From UBA10649 sp965278965 (lineage in GTDB: Bacteria > Actinomycetota > Actinomycetes > S36-B12): DNA of 64,000 bases. This document shows positions 1 to 7,187 of the stretch, piece after piece. The notes below the pieces were generated by a model. That model searched no databases, was not told the DNA's origin, and saw only the letters and a program-made list of their open reading frames with translations. Made by a program: the position numbers and the translations under genes. The DNA is taken from positions 1,240,001 to 1,304,000 of the forward strand of contig OZ257127.1 of the NCBI GenBank assembly GCA_965278965.1. Direction: 5' to 3'. Positions within the stretch are counted from its first letter, which is position 1. Each line of letters opens with the position of its first letter.

Positions 1-635
1 GTCACCTCGGCCCCGGACGCGCGGCGCTCGGCCCGGCGGCGGACAAGGGAGAGACCAGCCGTCGCCGCGGAGAAGGAGAAGGCCCCGAACGAGATGATCG
101 CGGCCGACACGTGGATGACGAGCCAGTAGGACTTCAGGGCCGGCACGAGCTGGGCCGCGTCCGTGTAGAGCACGGTGACGGCCAGTCCCAGCCACAGCAG
201 CGTCGGCGTGACGACGAACAGCCCGAGCCAGCGAAGGTCGCGGCGGATCGACGCGAAGAGGAACACCCCCAGCACACCGAGCGCCGCGGTGATGGAGAAC
301 TCGTACATGTTCCCCCACGGCACCCGACCGGCCCATAGCCCGCGCAGCACGACGGCGACCAGCAGGAGCCCGAACGCCAGCCAGGTCAGGGACATCGCGA
401 TGTTGGCGGCCCGCCGCCCGGGGTCCAGCGGCTCGGGGGGCGCGGCGACGTCGGTCCGGGTCAGGACCGCTGTGCCGCCGGCCGACGCCTGGACGGCCTC
501 GACCCGGGCCGGCGTCGTGGAGGGACGGCGGCCGGCGGCGAACGAGACAGCGAAGCAGACCATCGCGATCGTGAGCGTGATCATCGTCGCGTACACCGCG
601 TAGTTGCTGGCCTCGGCAAGCTGGACGCTGGTCAT
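1..635 (-). CDS. ccsB: Cytochrome c biogenesis protein CcsB/ResC (3' end outside window)
   Basis: Membrane component of the system II cytochrome c synthase, which carries heme across the membrane and, with ResB, attaches it to apocytochrome c. The visible 211 residues hold several hydrophobic segments, a variable cytoplasmic linker and the family motif WGNMYEFS, followed by a histidine in LKSYWLVIHVS, a typical external heme-ligand region. The tryptophan-rich WWD segment would lie beyond base 1, so the gene is cut by the window edge. The ATG overlaps the resB stop by four bases (ATGA), and the gene is last in the resB operon. Identification is by family pattern and operon context. Confidence 0.9.
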   Translation of the reverse strand, partial: MTSVQLAEASNYAVYATMITLTIAMVCFAVSFAAGRRPSTTPARVEAVQASAGGTAVLTRTDVAAPPEPLDPGRRAANIAMSLTWLAFGLLLVAVVLRGLWAGRVPWGNMYEFSITAALGVLGVFLFASIRRDLRWLGLFVVTPTLLWLGLAVTVLYTDAAQLVPALKSYWLVIHVSAAIISFGAFSFSAATAGLSLVRRRAERRASGAEV

Positions 636-2161
636 GGGGATCCCTCTCCGGCCGCACGGGCGAGGTCCGTGACCTCCTGCGCCAGTCCCGGTGCCTCAGT
701 CTTGGCCAGGGCCGCGACCTGGATGAGGGTACCTGCCCCCGGGACGGCCCACGCCTTGACCCATAGGCGTCGGCGGCGCACGAACAGCGAGGCCATCAGC
801 CCGCAGATGGCCAGGACCGCCCCGGCGAGCGCGAGCTCCTTGCCCGGGTCCTGGGCGATCTGGAACGACGCCCAGCGCTCGTACCCGACCAGCTCGATCG
901 ATCCGGCCCCGTCGGGCAGCGTCCACGTCTCCCCCGGGAGCAGCGACTTCAGGCCGAGCTGCGTCATCCGGCTGGTGTCCAGGGCGTACACGCTCTGCGG
1001 GACGCCGTCGTCCATCCCGAGGTCGCCGGTCCAGGCCGAGATGAACGCCGCCGGATAGTCCGGTGCCGGGAACGTCGAGTGCGGCCCTCGGACGTCGTCG
1101 ACCGCGGCGGTCGGCAAGAAGAGCGCGTCGAAGCCCAGTGATGGGTCGCTGTCGGGCACCTTGACGACGCCGGTCGAGGTGAAGGCCGAGTCCTGCGGCA
1201 AGAACACCACGGAGTCGTCGAACACGACCGTCCCGGCGCCGTCCTTCACCACGAAGCGCGGTGCGTAGCCGTGCCCGACGAGGAAGACCTTCGCGCCGTC
1301 GACCTCCAACGGCTCGTTGACGCCGATCGTCGTCGTCTCCGGTGCCGACGCGGGGGTGTCGCGGTAGGTGACGTGCGCGGCGAACAGTCGCGGCGCACCC
1401 CGCTGCGCGTCCGAGCGCTCGAAGTCGACGTCGAACTGGTCCAGGGAGAACGAGAATGGCGGGAGCTCGGACGGGTCGACGAACCGGCCGCCGCCCCAGG
1501 CGTCGTACTGGGTGAGCGTGTCCGAGAACCCGTCGCGCTCGCGCACGATGACGTTGCCCTTCCACCCGAACAGCCCTCCGTACGCGACCGCGACGAGGAC
1601 GAGCAGCAAGGACAGGTGGAACACCAGGTTTCCGGTCTCGCGCAGGAATCCCTTCTCCGCGGCGACCCACCGGGCGCCGTCGTCGTCGGTTCCTGTGCGA
1701 ACGCGCCAGCGACCGGAACGCAGGTGGCGCTCCGCCCGCCCGAGGACGTCATCGACACCGTCGCCGGAGGTGAGCTCAGCCGACTCGGGCATCCGCAGCA
1801 TGCGCCGCGGGGCGGGCGGCGGCGGCGTGCGCGACGCGCGCCAGTGCTGGCCCATCCGCGGCACCACGCAGCCAACGAGGGAGATGAACAGCAGCAGGTA
1901 GACCGCCGAGAACCACGGCGAGGAGTAGACGTCGAAGAAGCCGAGGCGGTCCAGCACCGGCCCGGACCTCGGGTTGTTCGCGAGCCAGTCGTTGACCTTC
2001 AGCGGGTTCGTCCCCCGCTGCGGGAAGACCGAGCCCGGGATCGCGGCAACCGCCAGGCAGAACAGCAGCACGAGCGCCGTGCGCATGCTGGTCAGCTGCC
2101 GCCAGCCCCAGCGCAGCAGCCCCGCCGTCCCCAACGGCGGCAGGCTCGGCTGCGTCGACAT
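632..2161 (-). CDS. resB: Cytochrome c biogenesis protein ResB
   Basis: Partner of CcsB in system II cytochrome c maturation; a membrane protein with a large extracytoplasmic domain. The start is followed by the family hallmark RQLTSMRTALVLLF (first membrane helix) and PGSVFPQR. A second helix lies near residue 70 (SPWFSAVYLLLFISLVGCVVP), a third near residue 160, and a last one near the C-terminus (ALAGAVLAICGLMASLFV). The length, 509 residues, is normal. Two starts are possible: the ATG used here, or a GTG at 2209 that overlaps the ccdA stop as GTGA and adds 16 residues. The GTGA pattern recurs in this operon, so the longer form is a real alternative. Confidence 0.9.
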   Translation of the reverse strand: MSTQPSLPPLGTAGLLRWGWRQLTSMRTALVLLFCLAVAAIPGSVFPQRGTNPLKVNDWLANNPRSGPVLDRLGFFDVYSSPWFSAVYLLLFISLVGCVVPRMGQHWRASRTPPPPAPRRMLRMPESAELTSGDGVDDVLGRAERHLRSGRWRVRTGTDDDGARWVAAEKGFLRETGNLVFHLSLLLVLVAVAYGGLFGWKGNVIVRERDGFSDTLTQYDAWGGGRFVDPSELPPFSFSLDQFDVDFERSDAQRGAPRLFAAHVTYRDTPASAPETTTIGVNEPLEVDGAKVFLVGHGYAPRFVVKDGAGTVVFDDSVVFLPQDSAFTSTGVVKVPDSDPSLGFDALFLPTAAVDDVRGPHSTFPAPDYPAAFISAWTGDLGMDDGVPQSVYALDTSRMTQLGLKSLLPGETWTLPDGAGSIELVGYERWASFQIAQDPGKELALAGAVLAICGLMASLFVRRRRLWVKAWAVPGAGTLIQVAALAKTEAPGLAQEVTDLARAAGEGSP

Positions 2162-2205
2162 GCCGGCCCCGGACGGGTCCGTGTCGGCGCTCGCTCCTCG
2201 GCCCG

Positions 2206-2955
2206 TCACAGCACCGTCTCGAACCCGGGAGTCGACACCCGCAGCCAGATCGTCAGGTCCGTCCACAGACCGGTCACCAGGAGCACGCCCACGATGACGA
2301 GCATGCCTCCCCCGATCCGCATGACCCACACGTAGTGCCGCCGGACCCACCCGATCGCACCGACGCCGCGGCTGAACGCGAGTGCGAGCAGCACGAACGG
2401 CACCCCGAGGCCCAGGCAGTACGCGAACGACAGCACCGCGCCGCGCAGTGCACTGCCCTCCGAGAACGCCAGCGTCTGTACCGCGGTGAGGGTCGGGCCG
2501 ATGCACGGCGTCCAGCCGATCGCGAAGAGCAGACCCAGCAGCGGTGCTCCGGCCACGCCCCAGCGCGGCATCCGGTGCAGTCGCCACTCGCGCTGGAGGC
2601 CAGGGACCAGGCCGAGGAAGGCCAGCCCCATGACGATCACGAGGACGCCCAGGATGCGCGTGATGGCGTCCTGGTAGCGCAGGAGCACGTCGCCGGCCCC
2701 GCCGAAGAGGGCGCCGTAGCTGACGAACACGATGCTGAAACCGAGGACGAACAGCACGCTGCCGAGGAGGACCTGCGGCCGACGGCCGCGGCCGTCGGCG
2801 AGCTCGGCGCCGGTGAGACCGGTGATGTACGAGACGTAGCCCGGGGCGAGCGGCAGGACGCACGGGCTGAGGAACGCGATCGCGCCGGCCGCGAACGCGA
2901 CCGGCAGCGTCAGCCACAGCCCGCCGTTCGCGACGAGCTCGGTCACCCCGCTCAC
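2206..2955 (-). CDS. ccdA: Thiol-disulfide transporter CcdA (DsbD transmembrane family)
   Basis: Passes reducing equivalents from cytoplasmic thioredoxin across the membrane to extracytoplasmic thioredoxin-like proteins, keeping the apocytochrome c haem-binding cysteines reduced. The 249-residue product has six hydrophobic segments. The two cysteines sit in family motifs: FLSPCVLPLAPGYVSYITG near the N-terminus and GWTPCIGPTL in the fourth segment. The GTG start overlaps the stop of the upstream tlpA-like gene (GTGA), and it precedes resB, so the three proteins form a redox and ligation pathway. Confidence 0.93.
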   Translation of the reverse strand: MSGVTELVANGGLWLTLPVAFAAGAIAFLSPCVLPLAPGYVSYITGLTGAELADGRGRRPQVLLGSVLFVLGFSIVFVSYGALFGGAGDVLLRYQDAITRILGVLVIVMGLAFLGLVPGLQREWRLHRMPRWGVAGAPLLGLLFAIGWTPCIGPTLTAVQTLAFSEGSALRGAVLSFAYCLGLGVPFVLLALAFSRGVGAIGWVRRHYVWVMRIGGGMLVIVGVLLVTGLWTDLTIWLRVSTPGFETVL

Positions 2956-3596
2956 GGGGACGCCGAGGATGTCGCTGCGGCCGACGATGCCGGAGTCGCC
3001 GACGACGACCCCGCCTCGGCCAGCAGCGGGTCGATCATCGCGCGCAGTGTCGACTCCGACGCCCGACCCAGGGCCCTGGCCGCGACCCGCCCCTGCGCAT
3101 CCACGACGAGCGTCGAGGGGATCGCCTGCGGCGGAAGGGAGTCGGCGAACAGCAGCTGCAGCTGGCCGTCGCGGTCGATGACGTTGGGGTAGGTGATGGC
3201 GTACTTGGACGCGAACGCACGGGCGGAGACGTCCGAGTCGCGGGTGTCGAGGCCGACGAACTGCACGGCGTCGTCCGCGTACTCGCTCGACAGGTTGGCA
3301 AGGCTCGGGGCCTCCGCGCGGCACGGGGCGCACCACGACGCCCACACGTTGAGCACGACGACCTCTCCCCGGTGGTCGGAGAGTCGGAACGGCTCGCCGT
3401 CCAACGTCGTGCCCGCAAGGTCCGGAGCGGGCACCCGCTGGTCGGCCGGAACGACGACGATCGACCCGTCACCAGCAACGAACCCCTGCTCGCCGCCCCC
3501 CGCGGAGGTCGCGCCGTCGGACGTGCCGCAGGCGGCGAGGGTCGCCACGGACAGCACGAACGCGGCCACGGCGAGCGCGGTACGGCGACGTCGCAT
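2952..3596 (-). CDS. TlpA/ResA-like thioredoxin lipoprotein
   Basis: Extracytoplasmic thiol-disulfide oxidoreductase predicted to reduce apocytochrome c, using electrons from CcdA encoded next to it. The 214-residue product begins with four arginines and a hydrophobic stretch ending in the lipobox LAAC (Cys23), so it should be a lipoprotein. The thioredoxin fold carries the active site WASWCAPC near residue 87 and the cis-proline loop QAIPSTLVVD. The C-terminus is a low-complexity Ser/Ala tail. The ATG lies 8 bases after the upstream phosphoglycerate-mutase gene. ResA is the functional analogue in Bacillus; orthology is inferred from operon position. Confidence 0.9.
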   Translation of the reverse strand: MRRRRTALAVAAFVLSVATLAACGTSDGATSAGGGEQGFVAGDGSIVVVPADQRVPAPDLAGTTLDGEPFRLSDHRGEVVVLNVWASWCAPCRAEAPSLANLSSEYADDAVQFVGLDTRDSDVSARAFASKYAITYPNVIDRDGQLQLLFADSLPPQAIPSTLVVDAQGRVAARALGRASESTLRAMIDPLLAEAGSSSATPASSAAATSSASP

Positions 3597-3604
3597 GATG
3601 AGCC

Positions 3605-4264
3605 TCAGGCTCCGGCGACCTTGCTCGCCCCCGGGAGCAGGTCGCGCGACGGCTCGGTGTACGTGATCGCCGCGAGTCGGTCCCCGTCGAACTCCAGCGA
3701 GGTCAACGAGGCCAGCGAGCACTGCCGTCCTCGTGGGTCGTGCCACAGGCGTCGCTCCTCCGCGGCCAGCCGGGCCACCCAGATCGGCAGCTGGTGGCTG
3801 ACAAGGACGGCCTCGTGCCCCCGAGATGCCGCGCGGGCGCTGATGATGGCGGCGCGCATACGGGCGGCGAGCTGGACGTACGGCTCCCCCCACGAGGGGC
3901 GGAACGGGTTGTACAGGTGCCGCCAGGCGGCCGGCTTGCGCAGCACGCCGTCGCCGACGCTGACGCGCTGGCCCTCGAAGACGTTGTCCGCCTCGATGAC
4001 GCGGGCATCGGTCTCCACCGCCAGGCCGTGCGCCGCGGCGACCGGCGCCGCCGTCTGCTGGGCGCGCTCCAGGGGCGAGGAGATCACGTGGACGACGTCA
4101 CGGTCGGCGAGTGCCGTTGCGGCCCGCTCGGCCATCAGCTCGCCGAGCTCGGACAGGCGATACCCCGGCAGGCGTCCGTAGAGGACGCCGCCGGGGTTGA
4201 AGACCTCGCCGTGGCGCAGGAGGTGGACGACCGTGCGGTCGGCTCCTCCGGCCGGGTCGGGCAT
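3605..4264 (-). CDS. Histidine phosphatase (phosphoglycerate mutase) family protein
   Basis: Member of the histidine phosphatase superfamily. The catalytic RHG motif is in VVHLLRHGEVFNPGG near the N-terminus, with an arginine in SSPLERAQQTA, a glutamate in VIEADNVFEG and the second histidine in AVLVSHQLPIWV. The 219-residue length fits small-molecule phosphatases or mutases. The substrate cannot be read from sequence. It sits two bases after the hemD fusion and eight before tlpA, the place where actinobacteria usually keep such a gene between hemL and the cytochrome c maturation genes. A role in tetrapyrrole metabolism is not shown. Confidence 0.88.
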   Translation of the reverse strand: MPDPAGGADRTVVHLLRHGEVFNPGGVLYGRLPGYRLSELGELMAERAATALADRDVVHVISSPLERAQQTAAPVAAAHGLAVETDARVIEADNVFEGQRVSVGDGVLRKPAAWRHLYNPFRPSWGEPYVQLAARMRAAIISARAASRGHEAVLVSHQLPIWVARLAAEERRLWHDPRGRQCSLASLTSLEFDGDRLAAITYTEPSRDLLPGASKVAGA

Positions 4265-4266
4265 CC

Positions 4267-6075
4267 TCAGGTCGCCTTGCGACGCGCGGTCGCCCGGCGC
4301 CGGCTGGGCCGCCACGTGGCGTCCCCGGTCTGCGCCGCGGCAGCACGCAGGGCATCGCCGTGGGCGGCGAGTGCCTGCACGAGCGCCGGGACGGTCGACG
4401 TCTCGGCGAGCACGTCGACGCGCAGCCCGTGCTCCTCGGCCGCCTTCGCGGTCTGCGGGCCGATGCAGGCCACGACCGTCGAGTGGTGCGGCTTGCCGGC
4501 GATGCCGACGAGGTTGCGCACTGTGCTGCTGGAGGTGAACAGGACCGCGTCGAAGCCACCGGTCTTGATGGCCTCGCGCGTCGCCGCTGGCGGCGGGGCC
4601 GCCCGAACGGTCCGGTAGGCCGTCACGTCGTCGACCTCCCACCCGAGCTCGGCGAGGCCGGCCGCGAGGGTGTCGGTGGCGATGTCCGCCCGCGGCAGGA
4701 AGACGCGGTTGATTGGGTCGGTCAGCGAGTCGAACGCGGGCCACTCGTCCAGGAGGGCGGCAGTCGTCTGGTCGCCCGCAGGCACGATGTCGGGCCGGAC
4801 GCCGAACTCGACGAGCGCGGCGACGGTGGGCTCGCCCACCGCTGCGACCTTCAGCCCGGCGAACGACCGCGCGTCGAGCCCGTACTCATCGAGCTTCTCG
4901 CGGATTGCTCGCACGGCGTTGACCGAGGTGAACCCGATCCACTCGTAGCGACCGGAGACCAGGCCGTGCACCGCGCGCTCGATCTGCTGCGGCGTGCGCG
5001 GCGGCTCGACCGAGATCGTCGGGACCTCGATCGGGATCGCGCCGTGGGCGCGAAGCAGCGGGACGACCGAGCCGGCGTGGTCCTGCGTGCGCGGGATGAG
5101 GATGCGCCAGCCGAACAGCGACTTCACCTCGAACCAGTCGAGCTTCTCGCGCTGCGCGACGACCTCGCCGACCACGACGAGGCCCGGGCCGGTCTGGCGG
5201 GCCGCCTTGGCGACGCCCGCGATCTCGGCGAGCGTGCTGACGAGGGTGCGCTGGTCGACTGTCGTGCCGCGACGGGTGACCGCGATCGGCGTCGACGCGT
5301 CGGCCCCGGCGGCGACCAGGTTGGCCGCGATCTCAGTGGCGCGGTCGGCGCCGTCGACGAACACCAGCGTCGTGCGCGGACGCGCGAGGTCGGCCCACGG
5401 CAGGTCGGTGTCGTGGGCGTCGACGATGCGGACTCCGCGCGTGCGCCCGCCGGTCAGGCCGAAGCCCGCGTAGGCCGGGATCCCCGTGACGTCGCTGACG
5501 CCCGGTGCCACCTCGAACTCGATGCGGGCCTTGCGGAGGGCAGCCGCCTCGTGCAGCAGCGAGCCGTCGATCACCGGGTCGCCGGAGATGAGCCGGACGG
5601 TGGCCTTCTGCGCGCGCGCCCCCTCGATGACCAGCGCGCTGCGGCGCGCCTGCTCGAGCGGGAGACCGGCCTCATCGACGGCCACGACGACCTCAGCACC
5701 GGGACGTGCGTGCGTGTGGGCGATGTCGACGACGTCGGCGTCCGCGACGACGAGGTCCGCGCCGGCGAGCAGGCTCGCCGCACGCAGGGTCAACAGGTCC
5801 GGGTCACCGGGGCCGGCGGCCACGAGGGCGACCGGGCCGGGGGCCGGGGCCACCTTCGTTCGTACCGGGGGCTTCGCCTTCGCCTCGGCCGGCTTGGACT
5901 CGACCGGCAACACCTGCTCGGCCGTTGCCGGCTTCGCTGCGGCCTTGGGCGCGGCCTTCGGCGCGGTCGGCTTCGAGGCCGCCGGCTTCTTGGGCGCGGC
6001 CGCAGCCGTCTTCGGTGAGGCCTTGCGGGGCGACGCGCTGCGGGGCGTCCCGCTGCTCGCGACTGTGGTGCTCAT
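4267..6075 (-). CDS. hemD: Fused uroporphyrinogen-III C-methyltransferase / uroporphyrinogen-III synthase
   Basis: Bifunctional tetrapyrrole enzyme of 602 residues. Residues 1 to about 78 form an Ala/Lys/Pro-rich basic tail. Next comes a SUMT (CobA-like) domain starting VAAGPGDPDLLTLRA, expected to methylate uroporphyrinogen III with S-adenosylmethionine. The last 260 residues form a uroporphyrinogen-III synthase (HemD) domain, recognisable by GWRILIPRTQDHAG, IGFTSVNAVRAI and AVLFTSSSTVRNLVG. The SUMT loop that is usually GGDPFVFGRG reads SGDPVIDGS, so methyltransferase activity is less certain than synthase activity. The ATG overlaps the rex stop (ATGA). The hemA and hemC genes that commonly separate rex from hemD are absent. 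Confidence 0.9.
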   Translation of the reverse strand: MSTTVASSGTPRSASPRKASPKTAAAAPKKPAASKPTAPKAAPKAAAKPATAEQVLPVESKPAEAKAKPPVRTKVAPAPGPVALVAAGPGDPDLLTLRAASLLAGADLVVADADVVDIAHTHARPGAEVVVAVDEAGLPLEQARRSALVIEGARAQKATVRLISGDPVIDGSLLHEAAALRKARIEFEVAPGVSDVTGIPAYAGFGLTGGRTRGVRIVDAHDTDLPWADLARPRTTLVFVDGADRATEIAANLVAAGADASTPIAVTRRGTTVDQRTLVSTLAEIAGVAKAARQTGPGLVVVGEVVAQREKLDWFEVKSLFGWRILIPRTQDHAGSVVPLLRAHGAIPIEVPTISVEPPRTPQQIERAVHGLVSGRYEWIGFTSVNAVRAIREKLDEYGLDARSFAGLKVAAVGEPTVAALVEFGVRPDIVPAGDQTTAALLDEWPAFDSLTDPINRVFLPRADIATDTLAAGLAELGWEVDDVTAYRTVRAAPPPAATREAIKTGGFDAVLFTSSSTVRNLVGIAGKPHHSTVVACIGPQTAKAAEEHGLRVDVLAETSTVPALVQALAAHGDALRAAAAQTGDATWRPSRRRATARRKAT

Positions 6076-6824
6076 GCGTTGATCGCCTCTCCCAGCGACG
6101 GTGGATACAGGTTCGTGGCGGCCGCCTCGTCCAGGCGGCGCTGCTCGTGGAAGGCCAGGATCTGCAGCTCGACGGCGAGGTCCACGTCTCGGACCTCGAC
6201 GCCGGCCGGAACGGCCAGCACGGCGGGGGCGAAGTTCAAGATGCTCCGGACGCCGGCGGCGACCAGCCGCGTGCAGACGTCCTGGGCCGACTCGGCCGGT
6301 GTCGCGATGACGCCGATGTGCGCCCCGCCGTCCCGCACGACCGCCTCGAGGTCGGCCACCGGCCGCACCTCGATCGGCGCGCCGGGACCGCCGAGGACCT
6401 GGCCGATGACGTCGGGGTGGGTGTCGAGGAGGCCGACGACCGCGAAGCCCCGTGAGGCGAAGCCGCGGTAGGCCACGAGCGCGTGGCCGAGGTTCCCGGC
6501 GCCGACGATGACGACCCCCCACGGCTGGGTCGAGCCGAGCTCACGGGCGATCTGGTAGGTCAAGAAGCGCACGTCGTAGCCGACCCCGCGCGTGCCGTAG
6601 GAGCCCAGGTGCGACAGGTCCTTGCGCAGCTTGGCCGGCGAGACCCCGCAGGCGGCGGCCAGCTCGTCCGAGGACACGGTCGTCACACCGGTCGTCGCGA
6701 GCTGGTCGAGGACCCGGTGGTAGACCGGCAGGCGGGCGATCGTCGCGTCCGGAATCTCGCGTCCGACCCCGCGCGCCGGGCCGATGGCCGCGACGGCCGA
6801 CCGGGTGGGGCGGTCAAGGGACAC
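6072..6824 (-). CDS. rex: Redox-sensing transcriptional repressor Rex
   Basis: Dimeric repressor that senses the NADH/NAD+ ratio and controls respiratory and fermentative genes. The N-terminal winged helix includes ACGVSPAKLRKDLSHLG; the Rossmann domain carries the dinucleotide loop VVIVGAGNLGHALV and the strand FAVVGLLDTHPDVIG. The 250-residue length is standard. The gene starts with GTG after a GGAG ribosome site. A good promoter lies upstream (see 6875-6903). Its overlap with the hemD fusion suggests control of tetrapyrrole and cytochrome c maturation genes in one transcript. Confidence 0.95.
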   Translation of the reverse strand: MSLDRPTRSAVAAIGPARGVGREIPDATIARLPVYHRVLDQLATTGVTTVSSDELAAACGVSPAKLRKDLSHLGSYGTRGVGYDVRFLTYQIARELGSTQPWGVVIVGAGNLGHALVAYRGFASRGFAVVGLLDTHPDVIGQVLGGPGAPIEVRPVADLEAVVRDGGAHIGVIATPAESAQDVCTRLVAAGVRSILNFAPAVLAVPAGVEVRDVDLAVELQILAFHEQRRLDEAAATNLYPPSLGEAINA

Positions 6825-6854
6825 GGTTCTCCAGGGGAAGCACCTTGCAGGGGA

Positions 6855-6868
6855 GTCGCGAAAGCGAC
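6855..6868 (-). other. Short perfect hairpin at the 5' end of the predicted rex transcript
   Basis: Five-base arms (6855-6859 and 6864-6868) flank a four-base loop, so the stem falls at the start of the predicted rex leader. It may stabilise the mRNA end or be incidental. Confidence 0.35.
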
Positions 6869-6874
6869 ATGCCT

Positions 6875-6903
6875 AGGGTAGGCACGAGCGCACGAAGTCA
6901 CAA
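6875..6903 (-). promoter_or_regulatory. Predicted rex promoter, -35 TTGTGA and -10 TACCCT
   Basis: On the minus strand a TTGTGA box (6898-6903) and a TACCCT box (6875-6880) are separated by exactly 17 bases. The predicted transcription start is near 6868, giving a leader of about 44 bases with a GGAG ribosome site. TTGTGA is also the half-site of the Rex operator, but the matching second half-site is not present, so autoregulation is only a suggestion. Confidence 0.55.
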
Positions 6904-6908
6904 AGTTG

Positions 6909-6945
6909 ACCGGACGTTGGCGTCCGGTTATCGGTTACTACCGAT
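6909..6945 (-). terminator. Two adjacent hairpins after the glutaredoxin-like gene
   Basis: A perfect 8-bp stem with a 4-base loop (arms 6909-6916 and 6921-6928) lies next to a perfect 6-bp stem with a 4-base loop (arms 6930-6935 and 6940-6945). The second touches the stop codon of the glutaredoxin-like gene. There is no long T tract, so termination is plausible rather than certain; they separate that gene from the rex promoter. Confidence 0.5.
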
Positions 6946-7187
6946 CAGACGACGGCGAGCCGCGCGTGCAAGCGGGCCTCGTCGATCCGCCAGAAGTCGA
7001 ACGGCCGGCCGTCGAGAAGGACCACCGGGATGCGCTCGGCGTACTCGTCCGCCAGCGCCGGGTCGTCGAGGATCGAGACCTCGTCCCAGGCGACGCCCGT
7101 GGCCGTGCAGGTCCGTGCCACGACCTCGCGGGCCTCGTCGCACAGGTGGCACCCGGGCTTGCCGACCAGCGTGACGACCACGCTCAC
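6945..7187 (-). CDS. Glutaredoxin-like (DUF836 type) protein
   Basis: Small 80-residue thioredoxin-fold protein. The redox motif CHLC (Cys13 and Cys16) follows the first strand VVVTLVGKPG, and a cis-proline loop is seen in ERIPVVLLDGRPF. The GTG start overlaps the stop of the acyl-CoA synthetase gene as GTGA; longer in-frame versions would run into that gene. Proteins of this type commonly sit just upstream of rex in actinobacteria, as here. The substrate is unknown; a role as a thiol-disulfide reductant is inferred from the fold. Confidence 0.85.
   Translation of the reverse strand: MSVVVTLVGKPGCHLCDEAREVVARTCTATGVAWDEVSILDDPALADEYAERIPVVLLDGRPFDFWRIDEARLHARLAVV

Noticed and set aside
4360..6018. 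Long + strand reading frame opposite the hemD fusion
   Set aside because: Composition is Arg/Asp/Gly-rich, as expected from the antisense of a GC-rich gene; no family motif or ribosome site. The same applies to the frames at 17085-19199, 35095-37350 and 47549-48553.
6825..6944. Complete Rex operator upstream of rex
   Set aside because: Only one TTGTGA half-site is present; the second half does not match.
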